The notes under the pieces: model-generated
What the model was told of the DNA's origin: nothing
The model's input: the letters and a program-made list of their open reading frames with translations, nothing else
Databases searched by the model: none
Translations under genes and position numbers: made by a program
Origin: an uncultured Gammaproteobacteria bacterium
Lineage (GTDB): Bacteria; Pseudomonadota; Gammaproteobacteria; Pseudomonadales; UBA5518
Direction: 5' to 3'
NCBI GenBank assembly: GCA_903921135.1
Contig: CAIXOY010000671.1
Span: forward strand, 1-5,119
DNA: 5,119 nt
Part shown: in pieces, positions 1 through 5,119 of the stretch
Layout: each line of letters opens with the position of its first letter
How positions within the stretch are numbered: position 1 is the stretch's first letter

Positions 1-1745
1 ATGCCGTGAGCCTCGTTGTGGGCGAGTTGCCTGTCCCGGCGACGCGTGGTCTCGTCGATGGCGCGGCGCATCGATCCCGTCTCACGGTCAGCGTAGAGGA
101 TCGCCGTGCCGTGAAGGTTCCTCGCAGCGCGCCCGATCGTCTGGATCAGCGAGCGCTCGGAGCGCAGAAAGCCCTCCTTGTCAGCATCGAGAATCGCCAC
201 GAGGGAAACCTCGGGCATGTCGAGGCCTTCGCGAAGCAGGTTGATACCCACCAGTACATCGAATTCGCCGAGGCGCAGGTCGCGGATGATCTCGACTCTC
301 TCGACGGTCTCCACATCGGAGTGCAGGTAGCGCACTTTCACGCCGTGCTCGTTCAGGTATTCGGTGAGATCCTCGGCCATGCGTTTGGTAAGAGTGGTGA
401 CCAGCACACGCTCGCGACGCTCGACGCGCAGGCGGATCTCGGAGAGCAGATCGTCCACCTGTGAGGAAGCCGGACGCACGATGATCTGCGGGTCGACGAG
501 CCCCGTGGGCCTCACTACCTGCTCCACGACGCGATCCGCGTGTTCCTGCTCGTAGGGGCCGGGCGTGGCAGACACGAAGATCAGCTGCGGCACGCGCCGC
601 TCCCACTCCTCGAAACGCAAGGGCCGGTTATCGAGCGCGCTCGGCAGCCGGAAGCCGTATTCCACGAGGGTTTCCTTGCGAGAGCGGTCTCCACGGTACA
701 TGCCGCCCAACTGCGGAAGCGTCACGTGGGATTCGTCGACCACCACTAGTGCATCAGGCGGGATGTAGTCGAACAGCGTGGGCGGTGCCTCACCCGGCGC
801 ACGACCCGACAGATGGCGAGAGTAGTTCTCGATGCCGTTGCAGTAGCCGAGCTCGCGCATCATCTCGAGGTCGTAGCGTGTGCGCTGTTCCAGCCGCTGC
901 GCTTCCACCAGTTTGTCAGCAGACCGCAACTGCACCAGACGCTCCTCGAGCTCCACGGCGATGAGGTCGATCGCGGAGAGCAGCGTCTCGCGCGGCGTGA
1001 CGTAGTGTGTCTTCGGGTAGATGGTGACACGGGGCAGCGGACGCAAAACGGCGCCGGTGAGCGGATCGAACACGGAGATCTGCTCGATGGTGTCGTCGAA
1101 CAGCTCGATGCGCAGGGCCTCCTGGTCGGATTCCGCGGGGAACACATCGATGACGTCGCCACGCACCCGGTAGGTACCGCGATGGAAGTCGATGTCGTTG
1201 CGGGTGTACTGCAACTCGGCCAGCCGCCGGAGGAGATGGCGCTGATCGAGAGGGTCGCCACGATCCAGATGCAACACCATCTTCAGGTAAGAGCCGGGAT
1301 CTCCGAGGCCATAGATCGCCGAGACGGTCGCAACCACGATGACATCGCGGCGCTCGAGCAATGCCTTGGTGGCTGAGAGGCGCATCTGCTCGATGTGCTC
1401 GTTCACCGACGCGTCCTTCTCGATGAAGGTGTCCGACGACGGCACATAGGCCTCTGGCTGGTAGTAGTCATAGTAAGAGACGAAGTACTCCACCGCGTTG
1501 TCGGGGAAGAACTCCCGGAACTCGCCGTAGAGCTGCGCGGCAAGCGTCTTGTTGGGCGCGAGGACGATGGCGGGACGCTGCACCGATTCGATCACGTGTG
1601 CCACGGAAAACGTCTTTCCGGATCCGGTCACCCCCAGCAATGTCTGGCGCAACAGCCCTTCGCGCAGGCCTTCGACCAGCCCGGCGATGGCGGCGGGCTG
1701 ATCGCCCGCAGGCTGGAAACCGGATTCGACACGGAATCGACGCAT
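1..1745 (-). CDS. uvrB: UvrABC system protein B (excinuclease ABC subunit B), 3' end cut by the window
   Basis: UvrB is the ATP-dependent damage-verifying helicase of cytoplasmic nucleotide excision repair. It is loaded by UvrA and then recruits UvrC for incision. The minus-strand translation is open for 581 codons (1745 down to 3) with no frameshift and leaves the window at the left edge. It follows E. coli UvrB almost throughout. Visible landmarks are the Walker A motif GVTGSGKT with Lys44, the damage-binding beta-hairpin region YYDYYQPEAYVPSSDTF around residues 91-107, the Walker B/DEAD-type DESH at 337-340, and helicase motif VI QTIGRAARN at 535-543. The E. coli protein is 673 residues, so about 90 are missing, including the C-terminal UVR domain that contacts UvrC. 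The ATG start at 1745 begins MRRFRVESGFQPAGDQP, which aligns with the normal N-terminus, and an AGGA lies 6 nt upstream. I see no E. coli-type LexA box upstream. Confidence 0.98.
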   Translation of the reverse strand, partial: MRRFRVESGFQPAGDQPAAIAGLVEGLREGLLRQTLLGVTGSGKTFSVAHVIESVQRPAIVLAPNKTLAAQLYGEFREFFPDNAVEYFVSYYDYYQPEAYVPSSDTFIEKDASVNEHIEQMRLSATKALLERRDVIVVATVSAIYGLGDPGSYLKMVLHLDRGDPLDQRHLLRRLAELQYTRNDIDFHRGTYRVRGDVIDVFPAESDQEALRIELFDDTIEQISVFDPLTGAVLRPLPRVTIYPKTHYVTPRETLLSAIDLIAVELEERLVQLRSADKLVEAQRLEQRTRYDLEMMRELGYCNGIENYSRHLSGRAPGEAPPTLFDYIPPDALVVVDESHVTLPQLGGMYRGDRSRKETLVEYGFRLPSALDNRPLRFEEWERRVPQLIFVSATPGPYEQEHADRVVEQVVRPTGLVDPQIIVRPASSQVDDLLSEIRLRVERRERVLVTTLTKRMAEDLTEYLNEHGVKVRYLHSDVETVERVEIIRDLRLGEFDVLVGINLLREGLDMPEVSLVAILDADKEGFLRSERSLIQTIGRAARNLHGTAILYADRETGSMRRAIDETTRRRDRQLAHNEAHG

Positions 1746-1842
1746 GAAACATCCTGAGGGCGCGCCGCCAAGGGCGAGCATGAAGTGCACGGGGCATCGT
1801 GCTTGCTATTCTACGGCCCGGACAACCCCCCGGAGCAGCCGC
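1746..1842. promoter_or_regulatory. Divergent intergenic region between uvrB and the thioesterase gene, weak promoter candidates
   Basis: This 97-bp gap must hold the start signals of both divergent genes. On the plus strand the best candidate is an extended -10, TGCTATTCT at 1804-1812 (TATTCT matches TATAAT at 4 of 6), without a convincing -35. Read on the minus strand, the same bases give TAGAAT (1813 to 1808, 5 of 6 matches), again without a good -35. A weaker minus-strand pair is TTGTCC (1825-1820) with CACGAT 18 bp further on. A 5-bp inverted repeat, GCACG (1787-1791) and CGTGC (1798-1802), sits just upstream of the plus-strand -10. No element here is strong, so the promoter assignments are tentative. 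Confidence 0.3.
1832..1835 (+). promoter_or_regulatory. Ribosome binding site of the thioesterase gene (GGAG)
   Basis: GGAG lies 7 nt before the ATG at 1843. It decides the start over the in-frame upstream ATGs at 1744 and 1780. Those would add residues unlike the family, and the 1744 ATG would overlap the uvrB start codon. Confidence 0.6.
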
Positions 1843-2265
1843 ATGCCTTTCGAGATCAGCATCCGCCCGCGGGTCAGCGAGACCGACATGCTCGGCCACA
1901 TCAACAACGTGGCCGTGATGGCGTGGTTCGAGGAGGGACGCTCGTACATGGTCCGAGAAGCGCTGGGCAAAGCGCCACGACTACCACCTTTCGTACTTGC
2001 GCGCATGGAAACCGACTTCCGGGATCAGCTCTTCTTCGGAGAAGAGGCATGCGTCCGTAGCGGCGTGGAGCGGCTGGGCAACACCTCCGTCATCGTGCGG
2101 CAGTGGATCGAACAGCGGGGCAGGCTCTGCGCCGAAGCACGCTGCGTGCTCGTCCACTTCGACCATCAGACCCAACGCCCGGCGGCCCTGCCCGACGAGT
2201 TGCGCGCGTCCTTGTCCCGTTTTCACGACGCAACGGGCCCCGAGCCCGCGCGGCACCCCGGATAA
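1843..2265 (+). CDS. Hotdog-fold acyl-CoA thioesterase, 4HBT / YbgC / FadM-like
   Basis: The predicted 140-residue protein has the length and N-terminal signature of the single-domain 4-hydroxybenzoyl-CoA thioesterase superfamily, which hydrolyses acyl-CoA (or acyl-ACP) thioesters in the cytoplasm. The diagnostic stretch is SETDMLGHINN (residues 12-22), followed by AVMAWFEEGR. Asp15 occupies the position of the catalytic Asp in the 4HBT type, and His19, Asn21 and Asn22 are the usual conserved neighbours. A beta-strand-rich segment with METDFRDQLFFGE (about 54-66) fits the second half of the fold. The family is usually a dimer or tetramer. The start at 1843 is chosen because GGAG lies 7 nt upstream and the protein then opens as MPFEISIRPRVSETD, as in homologues. 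It is transcribed away from uvrB and stands alone before the tRNA. Substrate and chain-length preference cannot be read from sequence. The last few residues overlap the left arm of an inverted repeat. Confidence 0.85.
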   Translation: MPFEISIRPRVSETDMLGHINNVAVMAWFEEGRSYMVREALGKAPRLPPFVLARMETDFRDQLFFGEEACVRSGVERLGNTSVIVRQWIEQRGRLCAEARCVLVHFDHQTQRPAALPDELRASLSRFHDATGPEPARHPG

Positions 2266-2301
2266 ATTCCAGCGCTTTGAGGTTGACCGCCTCGGGGTGC
2301 C
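2252..2301. repeat. 9-bp perfect inverted repeat spanning the thioesterase stop and the tRNA promoter
   Basis: GGCACCCCG (2252-2260) is the exact reverse complement of CGGGGTGCC (2293-2301), separated by 32 nt. The left arm covers the last sense codons of the thioesterase gene. The right arm lies between the -35 and -10 of the tRNA promoter, and the -35 hexamer is in the loop. A nested GAGG (2279-2282) / CCTC (2290-2293) could pair as an alternative. No T-run follows, so it is not a standard intrinsic terminator. A possible role is a 3'-end stabilising or attenuating stem for the upstream mRNA. Confidence 0.5.
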
Positions 2302-2311
2302 TCATTACCAT
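2283..2311 (+). promoter_or_regulatory. Sigma70-type promoter of the tRNA-Asn gene
   Basis: TTGACC (2283-2288, 5 of 6 matches to TTGACA) is followed by a 17-bp spacer and TACCAT (2306-2311, 4 of 6 matches to TATAAT). The bases right after the -10 are CGCGCTCC, a GC-rich discriminator of the kind found at stringently controlled stable-RNA promoters. Transcription would start near 2318-2320, leaving a leader of only a few nucleotides before the mature tRNA 5' end at 2322. Spacing and placement support the call. Stringent control is inference. Confidence 0.6.
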
Positions 2312-2321
2312 CGCGCTCCAT

Positions 2322-2397
2322 TCCGCCTTAGCTCAGTTGGTAGAGCAATTGACTGTTAATCAATGGGTCGCTGGTTCGAGCCCAGCAGGCGGAGCCA
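2322..2397 (+). tRNA. tRNA-Asn, anticodon GTT, CCA encoded
   Basis: A complete 76-nt cloverleaf can be folded by hand. The acceptor stem is TCCGCCT (2322-2328) with AGGCGGA (2387-2393), then discriminator G2394 and encoded CCA (2395-2397). The D stem is GCTC/GAGC (2331-2334 and 2343-2346). The anticodon stem is ATTGA/TCAAT, with loop CTGTTAA and anticodon GTT at 2355-2357. The variable loop is GGGTC. The T stem is GCTGG/CCAGC (2370-2374 and 2382-2386) with loop TTCGAGC. All stems pair perfectly. The GTT anticodon reads AAC and AAT (asparagine), and the sequence resembles E. coli tRNA-Asn. It stands alone, with its own promoter and terminator. Confidence 0.98.
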
Positions 2398-2419
2398 AAC
2401 TTCAGGCCAGACACTACAA

Positions 2420-2444
2420 GGGTTGCGCAAGCAGCCCTTTTTTT
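2420..2444 (+). terminator. Rho-independent terminator of the tRNA-Asn transcript
   Basis: GGGTTGC (2420-2426) pairs with GCAGCCC (2431-2437) through 7 bp including one G-T wobble. The loop is a stable GNRA-type GCAA tetraloop closed by C-G, and seven T residues follow immediately (2438-2444). Two A residues before the stem (2418-2419) can extend pairing into the T-run. The stem starts 22 nt after the CCA end, so the primary transcript needs 3' trimming. It should insulate the downstream dikinase-like gene from the tRNA promoter. Confidence 0.92.
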
Positions 2445-2505
2445 CGCCCCCAGAACCTGCGCGGGGCTGATCGTTAGCCAAGCACCCACCGGACCCAGCC
2501 TCCCC

Positions 2506-4878
2506 GTGACTGAACCGCACATCATCGAGATTGCAGACACCAGCGACGGCGCTTGCGGCGGGAAGGCCGCAGGGCTGGCCCGGCTGCTCGCGATGGGCCT
2601 TCGCGTACCGCCCGCCTTTGCCATCCGCAATGCAAGCTGCACCATCTTTCCGGCAGATCTGGACCTGCGCTGCGCGCGTTTGGGCAACACACCTCTGGCG
2701 GTGCGCTCTTCAGCAGACACAGAGGATGGGGCAACAGCATCCTTTGCGGGGCAGTACCTGAGCGTACTCGACGTGAAGGGCAAAGAGGCTGTGCGTGAAG
2801 CCATCCGGGCGTGCGTGGCCTCGCTGGACACGGGGCACGCAGGACAGTACCGCCGCCAGCAGGAAGGTGAGCGAGCAGCGGCGATGCACCTCGTGGTGCA
2901 GCAAATGGTGAACGCACGGTGTGCCGGCGTGGTTTTCACCGCAGACCCCGCCAGTGCCAGGCGCGATCTTCTCGTCATCGACGCCGTCCAAGGCCTTGGC
3001 GAATCTCTCGTCAGCGGAAATGCCACACCCGACCACTATGCCGTCGATACGAGCGGCAGGATCGTACGCAGGCTCCCGGTCCACGAAACGCCAGTACTAA
3101 GCGACGCCGAGATAGCCCAAATCGCCGAGCAAGCCCGTCGAGCAGCACGCCTGCAAGGTGAGCCGCTCGATCTCGAATGGGCCATAGACCATGAGGGGGA
3201 GGTCTTCTGGCTGCAGGCAAGGCCCATCACCACACTCCCGGCGGATCTGAATGCGCTCGACACCCCATTGCCGCGGCCCGATGACGTACTCACCACCTGC
3301 AATGTGAGCGAAATGATGCCGGGCGCGGTATGCCCGCTCACGGGCTCGTTTACGGGGTGGGGTATCGACTACGGGCTGCAGCACATGCAAAAGAGCGTGG
3401 GCGCGCGCGACACGATCAGCGCGGCCTGGCAAATCACAGCGTGGTCGCACGGACATCTGTTCCTGAACCTCACGGGAAACACGGCGATGGTGGCAGGCGT
3501 TCTCGGGTCTTCCGTGGAGCAGACGGCACAAAGCCTCTGCGGCCGGGTGGTGCCGGAGTTGCGCGCGCCTGCACCAATGCCGTTTCACCGCCGCCTGCTG
3601 AACACCATCCGTCTGCTTCGTTACTGTCTGGGCGCACCGTCGGCGGTGCGGAGATTCGACGCGGAGATGGAATCCTTCCGTGTCCGCCCGGCAGAGAACA
3701 GCCGGGATGCGTGGCGCGAGATCACGGCCAAGGCGGGCTTCTTCGAGCACGCGATGGCCGTGCATATCCGCTCGTCTGCACTCTCCGGCTTTCTGTGTAC
3801 GCTGGTCGAGAACATCGTCTCGCGCACGCCCAACGACAGCACCGGCGCCGAGCAAGGGCTGGCAGCCGCGCTTCTCGGCGGGGCAACCGGTGTGGAGAGC
3901 GCCGTGATGCTTCAGCAGCTCGACTCACTCGCCGATCGCGTGGCCTCTGAACCCGGTGCAACTGCCGGATTTGCAGATGCGACGCCCGAGCAGGCGCTTG
4001 CATGGATGCAAGGCAGGCCGGCAACAGCCAGCGCTCTCTCGGAGTTCCTGCGTGCACATGGCCACCGCGGCTACCGCGAACTCTGCATGCGTGATCCTTC
4101 GTGGGCGGATGAACCCGCACGACTGGTTCACAGCATCCAGGCGGCCGTGCGCTCGCGGCTTGCAGGGCACAGGCAGCACGAGGGAACGCGAAGACACGCA
4201 GCCCTGCCTGCCGTAAACGGTGTGCTCCGCTGGTTGTTGCCACGCGCTCATGACGCCATACGCCGCAGGGAGCACACCAAGTCACACCTCGTGCGCAGCG
4301 CACATCGGTTCAAGGTAGCCTTCCGCCGACTGGGGGCACTACTGGTACAGGAGGGCAAGCTGCCGGACGTCGACCTTCTCTTCTTTTTCACGGTGGACGA
4401 GTTGGAGACCGTGGTCGACGCAGCCACTCCGGACATGCTCGCCACCGCAGGCGCACGGCGCGCCGCATTCGCTTACCAGCAGAATCTCGAATTCCCGGAG
4501 ATCTGCACGGGGTCTCCACGTCCGCTGGAAGAGATGCCAGCCGAGGCCGCCAATGGCGTGCTGCAGGGGCGGCCTGCCTCAGGCGGGATCGTGGAGGGCA
4601 AGGCCCGGGTGGCGCACACCCTGGAGGAAGCCGCATCACTGCAGCCGGGAGAAATCCTGGTGACACCCATCACCGACATCGGCTGGACGCCTTATTTCAG
4701 TGTGATTGCCGGCCTTGTCACAGATCTGGGGAGCTCCGTTTCCCATGGCGCGGTCATTGCGCGCGAATATGGGCTTCCTTGCGTCGTGAACACACGCAGC
4801 GGCACGCGCGTCCTCAAAACCGGAGACTACCTGAGGCTCGATGGATACGACGGCACCGTGCGCCTGTCGACGCCTTAG
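2506..4878 (+). CDS. PEP-synthase/rifampicin-phosphotransferase-like dikinase (ATP-grasp, middle substrate domain, phosphohistidine domain)
   Basis: This 790-residue cytoplasmic-type protein has three parts. Residues 1-245 form a PPDK_N ATP-grasp domain with GGKAAG (Lys20), AVRSSAD (Arg67), SFAGQ, the AGVVFTADP and GLGESLVSG motifs, Glu224 in LDLEW, and QARP (Gln237, Arg239). Residues 246-680 form a long middle domain with SEMMPGAVCPLTGS, GHRGYRE (519-525), REHTK (589-592 region) and FFFTVDEL (626-633). Residues 686-790 form a swivelling PEP-utiliser domain with the phospho-acceptor His747 in SHGAVIARE. The PEP-binding TIM barrel of true PEP synthase or PPDK is absent. This is the layout of rifampicin phosphotransferase, where ATP's beta-phosphate passes via His to the substrate with AMP and Pi as other products. 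Relatives include ligase-type enzymes such as PigC, so the substrate is unknown. Start: GTG at 2506 without a clear Shine-Dalgarno, chosen because the ATP-grasp motif begins at once. The segment from FAI (38-40) to AVRSSA (65-70) is unusually short. It lies alone after the tRNA terminator, 61 bp before a secreted-protein gene. Confidence 0.88.
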   Translation: MTEPHIIEIADTSDGACGGKAAGLARLLAMGLRVPPAFAIRNASCTIFPADLDLRCARLGNTPLAVRSSADTEDGATASFAGQYLSVLDVKGKEAVREAIRACVASLDTGHAGQYRRQQEGERAAAMHLVVQQMVNARCAGVVFTADPASARRDLLVIDAVQGLGESLVSGNATPDHYAVDTSGRIVRRLPVHETPVLSDAEIAQIAEQARRAARLQGEPLDLEWAIDHEGEVFWLQARPITTLPADLNALDTPLPRPDDVLTTCNVSEMMPGAVCPLTGSFTGWGIDYGLQHMQKSVGARDTISAAWQITAWSHGHLFLNLTGNTAMVAGVLGSSVEQTAQSLCGRVVPELRAPAPMPFHRRLLNTIRLLRYCLGAPSAVRRFDAEMESFRVRPAENSRDAWREITAKAGFFEHAMAVHIRSSALSGFLCTLVENIVSRTPNDSTGAEQGLAAALLGGATGVESAVMLQQLDSLADRVASEPGATAGFADATPEQALAWMQGRPATASALSEFLRAHGHRGYRELCMRDPSWADEPARLVHSIQAAVRSRLAGHRQHEGTRRHAALPAVNGVLRWLLPRAHDAIRRREHTKSHLVRSAHRFKVAFRRLGALLVQEGKLPDVDLLFFFTVDELETVVDAATPDMLATAGARRAAFAYQQNLEFPEICTGSPRPLEEMPAEAANGVLQGRPASGGIVEGKARVAHTLEEAASLQPGEILVTPITDIGWTPYFSVIAGLVTDLGSSVSHGAVIAREYGLPCVVNTRSGTRVLKTGDYLRLDGYDGTVRLSTP

Positions 4879-4939
4879 GGCGCTTTGGGTACTTTTGCGA
4901 GTGGCGTGGAGGGCGCGCGCGGGACAGGATTCCCGGCGT

Positions 4940-5119
4940 ATGCGCAGCACTCCTTCTTCCCGCCTGGCGGCGCTCTGCACGATCGCCACACTCTTGGCAC
5001 TGCCGTGCTTGGCGGTCGCTCGCGTCGAGCCTTCGACCTGCTGGGAGCAACTCGTCTTCGAGGCAGGGAACGATTGGGCGGCGGCATCAACCACCCTTGA
5101 TTTCACCCGCATCCCCGCA
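4940..5119 (+). CDS. Exported protein of unknown function, N-terminal part only
   Basis: An ATG at 4940 opens a frame that stays open for all 60 codons to the window edge. It begins with a textbook Sec signal peptide: a charged/polar start MRSTPSSR, a hydrophobic core from Leu9 to Leu24, and an AVA cleavage motif ending at Ala27. No lipobox fits Cys13 or Cys23, so a soluble periplasmic, secreted or outer-membrane fate is more likely than a lipoprotein. The visible mature part starts RVEPSTCWEQLVFEAGNDW and contains one cysteine (Cys34). I do not recognise the family. AGGA at 4926-4929 lies 10 nt upstream, a rather long but usable spacing. No in-frame upstream start gives a better N-terminus. 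The gene follows the dikinase-like gene by 61 bp with no visible terminator, which suggests co-transcription. Confidence 0.75.
   Translation, partial: MRSTPSSRLAALCTIATLLALPCLAVARVEPSTCWEQLVFEAGNDWAAASTTLDFTRIPA

Noticed and set aside
813..1376. Plus-strand open frame (187 codons) opposite uvrB
   Set aside because: It is the complement of well-conserved UvrB sequence, and its translation resembles no family I know.
1744..1842. Upstream extension of the thioesterase from an ATG at 1744
   Set aside because: That ATG overlaps the uvrB start codon, the added residues do not resemble the hotdog family, and GGAG with good spacing supports 1843.
2463..2481. Rifamycin-associated element (RAE) upstream of the RPH-like gene
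   Set aside because: The stretch begins GGGGCT like the actinobacterial RAE as I remember it, but only about half of the 19 positions match and the organism does not look actinobacterial.
2328..3026. Minus-strand open frame (232 codons) crossing the tRNA and the dikinase start
   Set aside because: It would overlap the antisense of the tRNA-Asn and its terminator. The low-complexity Ser/Arg/Ala composition and lack of motifs mark it as a shadow frame.
3097..3855. Long minus-strand open frame (252 codons) opposite the dikinase gene
   Set aside because: Its translation is rich in Arg, His and Cys with no recognisable motif. It lies wholly antisense to a gene with clear conserved domains, as expected for shadow frames in GC-rich DNA.
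2506..4878. Annotation as PEP synthase (ppsA) or pyruvate phosphate dikinase
   Set aside because: The protein ends right after the phosphohistidine domain and has no C-terminal PEP/pyruvate TIM barrel. The middle domain separates the ATP-grasp and His domains as in RPH.
4940..5119. Lipoprotein reading of the exported protein
   Set aside because: The residues before Cys13 (AAL) and Cys23 (ALP) do not fit a lipobox, while AVA at 25-27 fits signal peptidase I.

Overview
The window is high-GC (about 60-65% by eye) bacterial chromosome, most likely from a proteobacterium. I lean towards a gammaproteobacterium because the UvrB sequence follows the E. coli protein closely, the tRNA-Asn has an encoded CCA end, and Shine-Dalgarno and sigma70-type signals look conventional. 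The lineage is inference from memory of protein families, since no search was possible. No CRISPR array, insertion sequence or integrase is visible.

Layout. Positions 1-1745 (minus strand) hold the first 581 codons of uvrB, the nucleotide-excision-repair damage-recognition helicase; its C-terminal roughly 90 residues lie outside the window. A 97-bp divergent intergenic region separates it from a plus-strand gene at 1843-2265, a 140-residue hotdog-fold (4HBT/YbgC/FadM-type) acyl-CoA thioesterase. A compact stable-RNA unit follows: a sigma70 promoter with a GC-rich discriminator (2283-2311), a complete tRNA-Asn(GTT) with encoded CCA (2322-2397), and a strong intrinsic terminator with a GCAA tetraloop (2420-2444).

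Positions 2506-4878 encode a 790-residue dikinase-like protein. It has an N-terminal PPDK/PEP-synthase ATP-grasp domain, a long middle domain, and a C-terminal swivelling phosphohistidine domain with the catalytic His at residue 747. It lacks the PEP/pyruvate TIM barrel. This is the architecture of rifampicin phosphotransferase and its poorly characterised relatives, not of a true PEP synthase. The substrate cannot be read from sequence. Its ATP-grasp region is also clearly shorter than usual near the N-terminus.

A second gene begins 61 bp downstream (4940 to beyond 5119). It shows a clear Sec signal peptide and runs off the window edge. No terminator separates it from the dikinase gene, so the two may be co-transcribed. 

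The left half is ordinary housekeeping sequence (DNA repair, thioesterase, tRNA). The right half, downstream of the tRNA gene, is the more accessory-looking part and the best place to look for undescribed function: an RPH-like phosphotransferase or ligase beside an exported protein of unknown role.
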